Below are positions 6,877 through 16,897 of a stretch of DNA of 34,117 nucleotides, one piece after another (the stretch's first letter is position 1; every line of letters starts with the position of its first letter). Below the pieces are notes generated by a model. It was not told the DNA's origin, did no database searches, and worked only from the letters and a program-made list of their open reading frames with translations. This DNA comes from Nemertoderma westbladi (Eukaryota > Xenacoelomorpha > Nemertodermatida > Nemertodermatidae). The position numbers and the translations under genes are program-made. Where the stretch lies: assembly GCA_032718475.1 (NCBI GenBank), contig JAUCBJ010003618.1:1-34117 (forward strand), written 5' to 3'.

Positions 6877-9800
6877 AGGTGGGTTGGTGGGAAGGGAAGG
6901 TTGGTGGGTGGTAATGGAAGGTTGGTGGGTGGGAAGGTGGGTGGGTGGGAAGGTGAGTGGGTGGGTTAAGATGGTAATGTGGGTGGATGGGAAGGTGGGA
7001 AGGTGGATGGGAAGATGGGAATGTGGGAAGAAGGGAATGTGGGAAGATGGTAATGTGGGAAGGTAGGAATGTGGGAAGGTGGATGGGAATGTAGGAAGAT
7101 GGGAATGTGGGAAGGTGGATGGGAATGTTGGAAGGTGGATGGGAATTTGGGAAGGTGGATGGGAATGTGGGGAGATCAGAATGTGGGAATGTGGGTGGGA
7201 ATGTAGGAAGATGGGAAGGTGGATGGGAATGTAGGAAGATGGGAAGGTGGGTGAGAATGTACGAAGATGGGAATGTGGAAAGATGAGAATGTGGGAAGAT
7301 GGGAATGTGGAAAGGTGGGAGGGAATGAGGAAGATGGGAATGTGGAAAGGTGGATGGGAATGTGGGAAGGTGGATGGGAATGTGGGGATGTGGGTGGGAA
7401 TGTAGGAAGACGGGAATGTGGGAAGGTGGATGGGAATGTGGGAAGGTGGATGGGAATGTGGGGAGATTGGAAGGTGGATGGGAATGTGGGAAGGTGGGTG
7501 GGAATGAGGAAGTTAGGAATGTGGCAAGATGGGAATGACGGAAGGTGGATGGGAAGGTGGATGGGGATGTGGGAAGGTGGATAGGAATGTGGGGAGATTG
7601 GAAGGTGGATGGGAATGGGGGAAGGTGGATGGGAATGTGGGGAGATTGGAAGGTGGATGGGAATGGGGGACGGTGGGTGGGAATGAGGAAGTTAGGAATG
7701 TGGCAAGATGGGAATGTCGGAAGGTGGATGGGGATGTGGATGGGAATGTGGGAAGGTGGATGGGAATGTGGGAAGGTGGATGGGGATGTGGGAAGGTGGA
7801 TGGGAATGTGGGGAGATGGGAAGGTGGATGGGGGGGGAAGGGGGAAGGGGAAGGGGAATGTGGGAAGGTGGATGGGAATGTGGGGAGATTGGAAGGTGGA
7901 TGGGAATGTGGGAAGGTGGGTGGGAATGAGGAAGTTAGGAATGTGGCAAGATGGGAATGACGGAAGGTGGATGGGAAGGTGGATGGGGATGTGGGAAGGT
8001 GGATAGGAATGTGGGGAGATTGGAAGGTGGATGGGAATGGGGGAAGGTGGATGGGAATGTGGGGAGATTGGAAGGTGGATGGGAATGGGGGAAGGTGGGT
8101 GGGAATGAGGAAGTTGTGAATGTGGCAAGATGGGAATGACGGAAGGTGGATGGGAAGGTGGATGGGGATGTGGGAAGGTGGATAGGAATGTGGGGAGATT
8201 GGAAGGTGGATGGGAATGGGGGAAGGGGATGGGAATGTGGGGAGATTGGAAGGTGGATGGGAATGGGGGAAGGTGGGTGGGAATGAGGAAGTTAGGAATG
8301 TGGCAAGATGGGAATGTCGGAAGGTGGATGGGGATGTGGATGGGAATGTGGGAAGGTGGATGGGAATGTGGGAAGGTGGATGGGGATGTGGGAAGGTGGA
8401 TGGGAATGTGGGGAGATGGGAAGGTGGATGGGGGGGGGAAGGGGGAAGGGGAAGGGGAATGTGGGAAGGTGGATGGGAATGTGGGGAGATTGGAAGGTGG
8501 ATGGGAATGTGGGAAGGTGGGTGGGAATGAGGAAGTTAGGAATGTGGCAAGATGGGAATGACGGAAGGTGGATGGGAAGGTGGATGGGGATGTGGGAAGG
8601 TGGATAGGAATGTGGGGAGATTGGAAGGTGGATGGGAATGGGGGAAGGTGGATGGGAATGTGGGGAGATTGGAAGGTGGATGGGAATGGGGGAAGGTGGA
8701 TGGGAATGTGGGGAGATTGGAAGGTGGATGGGAATAGGGGAAGGTGGGTGGGAATGAGGAAGTTAGGAATGTGGCAAGATGGGAATGTCGGAAGGTGGAT
8801 GGGGATGTGGATGGGAATGTGGGAAGGTGGATGGGAATGTGGGAAGGTGGATGGGGATGCGGGAAGGTGGATGGGAATGTGGGGAGATGGGAAGGTGGAT
8901 GGGGGGGGGGGAAGGGGGAAGGGGAAGGGGAATGTGGGAAGGTGGATGGGAATGTGGGGAGATTGGAAGGTGGATGGGAATGTGGGAAGGTGGGTGGGAA
9001 TGAGGAAGTTAGGAATGTGGCAAGATGGGAATGACGGAAGGTGGATGGGAAGGTGGATGGGGATGTGGGAAGGTGGATAGGAATGTGGGGAGATTGGAAG
9101 GTGGATGGGAATGGGGGAAGGTGGATGGGAATGTGGGGAGATTGGAAGGTGGATGGGAATGGGGGAAGGTGGGTGGGAATGAGGAAGTTGTGAATGTGGC
9201 AAGATGGGAATGACGGAAGGTGGATGGGAAGGTGGATGGGGATGTGGGAAGGTGGATAGGAATGTGGGGAGATTGGAAGGTGGATGGGAATGGGGGAAGG
9301 GGATGGGAATGTGGGGAGATTGGAAGGTGGATGGGAATGGGGGAAGGTGGGTGGGAATGAGGAAGTTAGGAATGTGGCAAGATGGGAATGTCGGAAGGTG
9401 GATGGGGATGTGGGAAGGTGGATGGGAATGTGGGAAGGTGGATGGGGATGTGGGAAGGTGGATGGGAATGTGGGGAGATGGGAAGGTGGATGGGGGGGGA
9501 AGGGGGAAGGGGAAGGGGAATGTGGGAAGGTGGATGGGAATGTGGGGAGATTGGAAGGTGGATGGGAATGTGGGAAGGTGGGTGGGAATGAGGAAGTTAG
9601 GAATGTGGCAAGATGGGAATGACGGAAGGTGGATGGGAAGGTGGATGGGGATGTGGGAAGGTGGATAGGAATGTGGGGAGATTGGAAGGTGGATGGGAAT
9701 GGGGGAAGGTGGATGGGAATGTGGGGAGATTGGAAGGTGGATGGGAATGGGGGAAGGTGGGTGGGAATGAGGAAGTTAGGAATGTGGCAAGATGGGAATG

Positions 9801-10408
9801 TCGGAAGGTGGATGGGGATGTGGATGGGAATGTGGGAAGGTGGATGGGAATGTGGGAAGGTGGATGGGGATGTGGGAAGGTGGATGGGAATGTGGGGAGA
9901 TGGGAAGGTGGATGGGGGGGGAAGGGGGAAGGGGAAGGGGAATGTGGGAAGGTGGATGGGAATGTGGGGAGATTGGAAGGTGGATGGGAATGTGGGAAGG
10001 TGGGTGGGAATGAGGAAGTTAGGAATGTGGCAAGATGGGAATGACGGAAGGTGGATGGGAAGGTGGATGGGGATGTGGGAAGGTGGATAGGAATGTGGGG
10101 AGATTGGAAGGTGGATGGGAATGGGGGAAGGTGGATGGGAATGTGGGGAGATTGGAAGGTGGGAAGGTGGGTGGGAATGAGGAAGTTAGGAATGTGGCAA
10201 GATGGGAATGACGGAAGGTGGATGGGAAGGTGGATGGGAATGTGGGAAAGTGGAGGGGAATGTAGGAAGATGGTAAGATGGATGAGAATGTGGGAAGGTG
10301 GATGGGAATGTGGGATGGTGGCTGGGTGGGAAGATGGGAAGGTTCATGGGATTGTAGGAAGATGGGAAGGTAGATGGGAATGTGGGAAGATGTGAAGATG
10401 TGGGATTG
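6877..10408. repeat. G-rich minisatellite with higher-order repeats, 3.5 kb
   Basis: The basic unit is about 20 bp, GGGAATGTGGGAAGGTGGAT, with frequent variants (GGGGAGATTGGAAGG, GAATGAGGAAGTTAG). From about 7500 the variants are organised in higher-order units: a landmark GGGAATGACGGAAGGTGGAT recurs near 7528, 7950, 8129, 8551, 9024, 9203, 9612 and 10034, giving spacings of 422, 179, 422, 473, 179, 409 and 422 bp. The left part (6877-7500) and right edge (10210-10408) are less ordered. Long open frames on both strands, including one of more than 850 codons on the minus strand rich in Pro, His and Ser, come from the periodicity and lack of stop words, not from a gene. Confidence 0.95.
7830..7856 (+). 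other. G-quadruplex motif, first of five
   Basis: Runs of 8, 5, 4 and 4 G separated only by AA. The same motif recurs at 8430-8457, 8901-8930, 9492-9518 and 9914-9940, with first runs of 9, 11, 8 and 8 G. Four G-tracts with 2-nt loops match a very stable quadruplex pattern; folding in the cell is inferred. Confidence 0.8.
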
Positions 10409-10441
10409 GACAACCTTTAGGGCTCATTTCAGGACGGCAGC

Positions 10442-12155
10442 TCATACTGGTCCTTGATTGGTTGTCTGTACGACAGCGGTAGGTTGACCGTATGTAGTGA
10501 GGAATTTTCTCGGTTTAATCGCTTTTTCTAATTCGCGTTCCCTTGCTTTGTATTCATGTGGTCGTCTATGAACTTCTTGTAATTCAGGGTGTGCATTTAT
10601 GAATAACTCACCGTATTCTTTCTTCCTCAAACAATACATATAAATTCCAATGGACTAGTCGAGTTTTAATAAATCTATCGAGATTATATGGAGGTATGAC
10701 GTCATTTTCTATTCTTGAAACATTATAAGGTTTTCTAAATGAGTTTACTTTAACTAATTGATCCAAATGTTTTTGTAGTTGTTCGAGTTCAACAAGGTCG
10801 AGGGGATTTATCAATGGTAGAAACATTAAACTATATGTAGGACCTTCGGGTTTCACCATATAATATTGAGCTAAGTGGACATAGTAGGGGTGGTCTTTGA
10901 TCCCGTAAAATGAGTTCTGTAAAGGTCTAGCGCATATGTTAACCTCGTGTACCATACGACGGAGAAGATCTGCTCGATTGTCCGGAGGTTCAACGAGTAT
11001 ACCGTCGACACGAGCAGCTTCGATCGGTGGATGTTGTAACATAGGAGCATCAGCGATAAGATCTTGAGATCTTAAGTTGATATCAACCGGTTGAGGTTGT
11101 GCTGTTGCGAAGAGTTTATCTCCGAAATGAGGGACCATCGAAGGATGAATGATGGTTTTGGAGTAGAGATCAGTCATAAGTATCTGAGCTTCAGGTTGGG
11201 CTAAAGCGGCTTCTTCTCTCTCGTCCATTTCGATATGTTTCTCCTCTAGCTGATTCTTCTCCGCTTGTCTTTGAAAGCGTTCGTTTAAGAACTCTTGTAA
11301 CGAATATGTACATCCAAGTTCAATATCTCCTTCCAGATTCTCGATTTCTCGATCGAACTGAGGTAAAGCTAATTCTTTTACCGCTTGTACTTGTTGATGC
11401 AATCCACGTTTGTCTAAACAATCATAGATTCCATTTCTGATCTTTTGCCGAATTGCGTCCAGTGCGTTCCGTATGACACTTTCCTCTACCTCGGTGACAG
11501 GTTGTATCGGAGTCAAACCAGGATGATTATATGGGTTGAACGGAGATATTAGATGTCCGCTTCCCAAATCCGGCTAAGTAGGATGGGCGAATATCCAAGG
11601 AGCCCAAAACTGGAGTGCCACTGACTAATTGTTCGGGTAACACCAGATCTTTGAACAATGAGTACAACTCAGGAGGATCTCTGATCATAGGTTTACTTAA
11701 GGATCGTTTGAGTCGAGCGAGCATAGGTGGTACATCGAACAAGTTTCGCTCAAAACTCCCGTAAGTATAGCGCGTAAAACTATGTTTAGCGCAACGTCTC
11801 CGCGGGTGCTTATGTCGTTCCGTTTGTTGATTGGGTCTAGGGCATTCATCGCAGTAATACCAAAGATGCACGTCTTGTAAGGGGAATGCTGGCGATTTTT
11901 CTCCAGTTCTACAATATTCCTCCATCTGTTCGAAGCTATCCAGTACAACAGGTAGTGGTCGATTGGCGGTAAGATACATCATAGTAAAATACAGTCGTTT
12001 AAGTTCCATCATAGGATTAGGATGTATACCTTGCGGATATCGTGTTTCTAGATTTTGTTGAATAGCTACATTGAGATAAGTTTCTCTCAGGAACTCGAAA
12101 TATTCGTAAAAGTCAGTACGCTTATCCGGTTCTTCAACATCTTCTCTTTCTCTCA
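10442..12155 (-). pseudogene. Unidentified protein-coding remnant joined to the BEL copy 1 protease
   Basis: About 570 codons read on the minus strand in three consecutive frames (about 12155-11527, 11567-10608, 10639-10442), each switch needing a one-base shift, with no intron visible. I do not recognise the family. The sequence is protein-like: balanced composition, a possible zinc site CDEC...C-x2-H (about 11788-11860), a charged helix QLEEKHIEMDEREEA (about 11220-11265), a downstream PYYVHLAQYYMVKP segment, and a charged C-terminal HRRPHEYKARERELEKAIKP. No signal peptide or membrane segment is seen, and no RT, RNase H or integrase motif. It occupies the place where copy 2 has its RT domain, starting within bases of the last shared retroelement sequence, and its far end almost touches the G-rich minisatellite. 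It may be a captured host cDNA, a non-autonomous element's own gene, or an unrelated gene into which a truncated element landed. Confidence 0.55.
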
Positions 12156-12245
12156 ACACTCTCTTACCTGCTGGACTTGTTCGCTTTCTAATCTTTCTTT
12201 GAAAGTCCTTCGGGATGGTCCCGTGAAATACCAACCTACTCTAGT

Positions 12246-12935
12246 TCATCCCGCATACGTTTGTAAGGGTAGCGGTCGAGCAGGCCGTTTCTCAATGGTT
12301 TCTAGCGCTTTGTGCGCATTCTGACCGAGCAATATGTGTACCCCTGGGTAATCTGTTCTAAATCTGGGGATGTTATGTTGCTGGGCAAAGTTGTCCTCGT
12401 CCCAGTTATAAGGCTCTACTTGACTAGCAGCAAAGTTCTTAATGGCCACCATTTTAACTGACCTTATACTGTCCTCACCTGATTTGTCCTGGGGAGTCGA
12501 CAATGATCCTAAGTAGAAATCCGTAGATACAATAGATTTCCATACCTGCATGATCCTGGAAAGATTCAGTTTGGTTTGGAATCTTTCTTGACCAGTGAAT
12601 ATATCCTCGGCCAAATCTTTATCGATGAAGGTGCCTGTACTACCTGAATCAAGGAGGGCATCCACAATAAGGCTCTTACCTTGTCCATGTACCCTAAGCT
12701 GCACCACTGGGAACTCTCTGATGCCGACAGATGGTTGCGAAACCTTCCATGAGGGCTGTCGATCTGGAATGGGTAGTTGGGATTCCTCTCCATCAGTTGC
12801 TGCCTCATAAGTAAGGGCTCGATATACGGCTGTGTTGATCATATAGCAGGATTCATTTTCATCAGAAAACTCATCCATATAGAATCCTTCCATCTCCGAA
12901 CTCTGATCTGTGTCATTTACATCACTGAACTGCAC
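12246..12935 (-). CDS. BEL/Pao copy 1: retropepsin-like aspartic protease
   Basis: The open frame of about 229 codons carries the aspartic protease active-site signature LLDSGSTGTFIDKDLA (DSG at residues 96-98), followed by a typical beta-rich C-terminal half and a HILLGQNAHKAL stretch like the second flap of retropepsins (DVLLG/ILIG type). In an element it would cleave the Gag-Pol polyprotein. It ends in TGA right after QTYAG, where copy 2 reads on into the RT region, so copy 1 has a nonsense change here. The frame upstream is in register with the zinc knuckles. It is the best-preserved part of copy 1: copy 2 has a 19-bp deletion in the same domain that copy 1 lacks. Assigned by direct alignment of the two copies and the DSG motif. 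Confidence 0.85.
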   Translation of the reverse strand: MQFSDVNDTDQSSEMEGFYMDEFSDENESCYMINTAVYRALTYEAATDGEESQLPIPDRQPSWKVSQPSVGIREFPVVQLRVHGQGKSLIVDALLDSGSTGTFIDKDLAEDIFTGQERFQTKLNLSRIMQVWKSIVSTDFYLGSLSTPQDKSGEDSIRSVKMVAIKNFAASQVEPYNWDEDNFAQQHNIPRFRTDYPGVHILLGQNAHKALETIEKRPARPLPLQTYAG

Positions 12936-13409
12936 ATGCAGTTCTGGTTCACTTACCTTATCGAACTCTGTATGTAGTAGGATATGATGTTTCGCTCCAC
13001 ACTTAGCGCACCTCGTGTCTGAGTAACAGGTTTTCCTTTGATGTCCTCTCCTGAGGCAATTGTAACATAAACTTTTATCCCAAGTTACACTACGTCTATC
13101 CTTTAATTATTTCCTTAAGAATTGCTCACACCCACTCAAGCGATGGGGCCCTTCACACAATACACACTTCGGTTTGATGTTACTTACCTTAGTTTGCATG
13201 GTGTTTTGTATGTGAGCTCTTTCTTCGGGCTTCCTACCAGGAATTCTCTTGGGAGACGTAGGAGGAGTTCTAAGTTGTTCTCCCTTGTTACTAGGTCGAA
13301 CCTTGGGTTTACTTATGTCCTTATCTTTACTCGTATAATAAGTTATTTCGGTGTCCTTGCCACTGTCTTCATCATAGGACGTTTGACTCTCATAATCGGT
13401 ATAACACAC
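12936..13409 (-). pseudogene. BEL/Pao copy 1: Gag C-terminal zinc-knuckle region
   Basis: Contains CVLCEGPHRLSGCEQF and, beyond a stop, CYNCLRRGHQRKTC and CAKCGAKHHILLH, the CCHC-type knuckles expected at the end of a BEL/Pao Gag, which bind element RNA during packaging. A stop codon after EQFLRK (about 13107) interrupts the region; copy 2 has glutamate at that position and reads through. The part from 13409 back to 13107 is Ser/Pro/Lys-rich, with TPPTSPKRIPGRKP. It is continuous with the capsid-like region upstream and the protease downstream, so it belongs to one former Gag-Pol frame. Confidence 0.8.
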
Positions 13410-13457
13410 TGGTATGATCTTTCTCCTAGTAACAGGTTTCTCACTTACCTTAGTTTC

Positions 13458-14066
13458 TCAAGTCTTCTCTCTAGACTGTTTTATTAGCTGTAATATTACC
13501 TCTCCGTTTAAGAACGACATAAGGTCCGCCATGGTTGGATCTCTCTGATGTTGGTCCATCAAGCATAGAACCTTTTTGTCCCAACCAGTTCCTACTCCGC
13601 CCTTTGGCAAAGTTGACGCTACAGCTCCTACCACCATAGAACTTTGGTATTCATGAGACTTACCCAACCAGTCTAACTGTCTACAGATCTCCTGAATCTC
13701 ATCGGAAAACTCTATAATCCCATTACTAGGAAACTTCCTGGGCGCTACTAATTTCGCAAACAGATAACTAGCTATGTTAGTCCTATTACCATAAATGATG
13801 TTAAGTGTATCACAGACTTGTCTTAATCCGTCAGGATGTCCAATAAATTTTAACGCCATTAACTTGGGGGGACCTTCCAAGCACTCAATGAGGAATCGTA
13901 GTTTCTCTCCGTTGGATAGTACAGAGTTTTGTATGTTATCTTTGTAATATTCATTAAAAGGTAACCATTTCATCTCATCTCCATTAAACTTGACAACCTC
14001 TCCCACCTTTACAGCTGGACGAGCTTCCGTCCTAGCCATCTGACCCGTGAAACTCTCTTGAGCCAT
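13458..14066 (-). CDS. BEL/Pao copy 1: Gag capsid-like domain (DUF1759 type)
   Basis: About 202 codons from MAQESF. The segment EVVKFNGDEMKWLPFNEYYK followed by LIECLEGPPKLMALKFIG and DTLNIIYGNRTNIA matches the pattern of DUF1759, the gag-related domain found in BEL/Pao elements (F-GD---W--F at the start, then a helical region ending in a tract like ----L---YG). It would form the virus-like particle shell. The frame ends at a TGA after QSREKT, while copy 2 continues. Copy 2 has the corresponding sequence at about 21906-22590, over 85% identical by eye. The ATG is probably internal to a longer Gag. Confidence 0.8.
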   Translation of the reverse strand: MAQESFTGQMARTEARPAVKVGEVVKFNGDEMKWLPFNEYYKDNIQNSVLSNGEKLRFLIECLEGPPKLMALKFIGHPDGLRQVCDTLNIIYGNRTNIASYLFAKLVAPRKFPSNGIIEFSDEIQEICRQLDWLGKSHEYQSSMVVGAVASTLPKGGVGTGWDKKVLCLMDQHQRDPTMADLMSFLNGEVILQLIKQSREKT

Positions 14067-14255
14067 TGTACTATTTAATATCGAATTATCGGTATATAAA
14101 TTTCTCGGATGATTATCAGATCGGTATGGGATATCATTATCAACAGGTTTACTAATATTATTAACATGGTTTACTATAGGAGTTTCTACTTCACTAGCAG
14201 TATAGATGTGTGTAGGTTATACACCTTGCGCATGAGGTACTTCAGGCCTAAAGGG

Positions 14256-14819
14256 CTAACACACTGTTACAGGGGGTGGTGGTATACCCATTTGTATATT
14301 GACTAATTTATCGCGTTTGAGAGCGATGTGTTGCTGCACTTCTTGCAACTCTATTTTACTGTCCTGTACTGTTCCCTTTAATAATTGAACAGTTCCTTCC
14401 AAATCTCGGACTTGTTCAGTAGAGCGAGCCTTGGTTTTGGCTAATTGTCCCAGTAGCTCTTTCATCTCCTGCCACCCTTCCTCCATCCACTCGACCGCGG
14501 GTGCCGGAGCTGCCAACTTAGTAGCTGGATGGCACATCGGGGCTACAGGAGATAGTCCCTTTATTAACAAATTTTGCTCGGCATCAATACCAGTCTGAGA
14601 CTCTGGTATTTGTCTACTGGCCAAGGGAAGTTTGGTACTGTGTAAAAGGAACTCAGAGCTGTATTCAGGCAGCAAAAGGGTCTCCAATAAAGGATTAGCT
14701 TTGATAACAGGCCTAATTATTTCTGGCTCATCCACTATAGTAGGGAGTCTATCTGATCGTACAACTTGAGTTATTGACTGTCTATTTCTTAAGTCTACAT
14801 TAGCTAATTCCCTTCTCAC
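14256..14819 (-). pseudogene. BEL/Pao copy 1: Gag N-terminal coiled-coil region
   Basis: About 187 codons starting MRRELANVDL and containing a heptad-like helix, EQVRDLEGTVQLLKGTVQ then ELQEVQQHIALKRDKL, predicted to be a coiled coil that could help Gag multimerise. It ends at TAG after PPPVTVC, where copy 2 has CAG (Gln), so this is a nonsense change; between 14255 and 14067 the homology continues with another stop. Copy 2 has the equivalent at 22413-23500. No enzymatic motif. Confidence 0.7.
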
Positions 14820-15617
14820 CGGGGGTTAGTTAGGCAAGTTAGGTAACTTATGTCCTATGGATGCTCTTCTACGTCCATTTGAATGAGATTTATTGCTTCT
14901 ACACTCGGTGTCAGTGGTAGTACCTTCGTCCGAGGAAGTAGTAAATCCATGTCTTTTAGGAGTAGATTGACTTAGGATTTGCATCTGAGTCGCTGCCCTT
15001 TGTTTACTTAAGAAATCCTGTCTCGCTTGAATGCTCTCTAACTATAGTTGTGCTTTGGCTTCAGCTGCCCTCTTTTCAACTTCTACGGTGGCAGCTTTAA
15101 GTTCGACTTCTGCCACTGCCACTGCCTCGGCCGCTTTCCGTTCGACTTCCACCGCTGTCGCTGTAGCTTTTCGTTCAACTTCGCTGGTATCCGGCGTAAC
15201 TATCCCTGGTTGACTTGATGTTCTTCTATGGCTAGAAGAACTCGAGTGAGCACTATCCCAGGAAGAATCAAGAGTGGGTCAGGGTAAACCACTTCTTCCA
15301 TCCTTGAGCCAGTCTCGGGTGTTAACTCTTCGGTGCTGGAACTAGGGTCACTGAGTGGTTGAGAGATAACTTCCTGGTCAGTGGGCTGCCCGCTGTTCTG
15401 CAGCCGTCTCTTGGTCTCTCTTAACTTGAGCCATAGTGCCTATAATAGACCTATGGTGCTTCACTAACCTAGGGTCCGACACAACTACTGTAGGGATGAC
15501 CTTTCTTACAGTAGGAGGGGACTTAGACCTCGGTCGGGGCCTTTCTACACTTTGATCTGGGTCACAGAGTGTCTGTTCCAAAAGTCTATCTGACATTGTT
15601 TGTTTTGGGTCAGACAT
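14820..15617 (-). pseudogene. BEL/Pao copy 1: start of Gag with an internal deletion
   Basis: The 5' end of the element's coding region: MSDPKQTMSDRLLEQTLCD runs from 15617 to a stop at about 15378, then Ala/Glu-rich coding remnants follow (about 15031-15213 on the opposite strand read as Ala/Ser/Thr) in broken frames. Comparison with copy 2 (23596-24612) shows that copy 1 lacks roughly 490 bp, including the block that encodes the copy 2 segment around GYVLGFVNSLGQVEAQL. The initiator Met is chosen because both copies share it and the sequence just upstream is AT-rich non-coding leader. Confidence 0.7.
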
Positions 15618-16139
15618 AATTTATTTACAGTTGAATGCCTATCAAGATAATAACAGTTAAAGTAAATCTAGGGCAAATCAGTATCACCTGTCAGTCTCGT
15701 AGTTACCCAATATTGTTACTCAATGTAACGTAGGTAGATATCAAGTGTTAGAATACCGGTATACACCTATAGTATATATAACAGTATTACTACAGACTAG
15801 GATCAATCACTGAATACCAGTATATAAGTTTAGCCTAAGTTATATAAATTTATAATAAGCTTACGGTAGGCATCAATATTTTCAATAATGAAATAATAAC
15901 TGATTATCCGATTTTAGGAATTATTTCCATTTTACTCTAATACTGATATTGAGCAATAGGTTCAACTGATATTAAGACCTAGTTGATGTATAACAGGCCT
16001 ACTAATTTATAAATCTGATTGAGTTAAATTTATAATTATATATACCCATAATGGGTTTTGTCAATTATTGAAATAAATGTTATTATTTCTGAGTACGAAG
16101 TCACTACACAGAGGTTGGACGCTCTCAGTGGAGTTCTAC
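15618..16139 (-). other. BEL/Pao copy 1: 5' untranslated leader
   Basis: AT-rich sequence without coding potential, closely similar along its whole length to 24613-25140 upstream of copy 2 gag (shared TTTACAGTTGAATGCCTATC, GGAATTATTTCC, GACGCTCTCAGTGGAGT). Shared non-coding sequence confirms that the two copies belong to one family. No primer-binding site starting TGG was found at an expected place, so the leader/LTR boundary is only inferred. Confidence 0.65.
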
Positions 16140-16897
16140 TTGTTAGACACTAAATACTGATAGTTATACTTAACTAAGTTACTTATCCCTACAAATTACT
16201 TACGTATAACATGTTGAGATTACACAATCTCTAAGTAAACAATAAACAAAGTTACACGTACAATTTTTAGGGTAATTTTACAAGAATTTTACAAACCAGA
16301 CTAACAAGAATTTAGAATTTCTGGTTCTTACAGACTGACAGGGAATTTACGGAATTTTGAAATCAATAAAGTAGTTTCAATACGTTGTGTTGTCCAGATA
16401 AGGAAATGCCACCGTCTGATGGCTTATAGTCTACACTATAAACAAACATTCCCGTAGTGTCCTATACCTAGAGATTAATTATCGAAGCCTAAAGCTAACG
16501 GACCTATTAACCACGTTACAACCAGAGCTTGGTTTAGCCGAGACAAGAGGATCTGAACTTTGCATTCCTAATACTCTACTTTACCAATAATACTTAAGTA
16601 TAGTAGGAGCGGTATATTGTACTTTAATAAGTACTGACATTTCATCTTACTGTAGTCACGTATTTATAGTAGGATACGGACAGTAAGGAAAGAGAAAATG
16701 AAATTATTTCTCACCATTAACGAAATATATTATACTAAGTAATTAAGTAATAAAACACGAAATATATTGCTCTAATCTACTGAATAATCATTAAAAAATA
16801 TTATTCTACTAAATAAAATTAAAGAAAACGATCATAATAATATAATTACATAATAATGTGTACATAAATATAAAAATAAACAAATAAAATAATATAG
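16140..16897 (-). repeat. Candidate LTR between the two BEL/Pao copies
   Basis: On the plus strand the segment starts TGTTAGACAC and ends AGTCACACA, so it has the TGT...ACA termini typical of LTRs; length about 758 bp. It lies between the end of copy 2 integrase and the copy 1 leader, where either the 3' LTR of copy 2 or the 5' LTR of copy 1 is expected. Read on the minus strand it has a TATA-like CTATAAATACG near 16655-16670. A purine-rich GGAGTGGG precedes the proposed start on the element strand. Against a shared LTR, the sequence upstream of copy 2 stops matching about 25 bases into this segment. Confidence 0.5.

Noticed and set aside
6551-9202. Minus-strand open frame of 883 codons rich in Pro, His, Ser and Phe
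   Set aside because: It lies almost entirely in the 20-bp G-rich array, whose reverse complement lacks stop words in several frames. Its composition follows the repeat, and the start and end are arbitrary.
13122-13487. Plus-strand 121-codon frame with hydrophobic stretches
   Set aside because: It is antisense to the gag/zinc-knuckle region of copy 1; a similar antisense frame occurs at 21654-22010 only because the sense sequence is conserved between copies.
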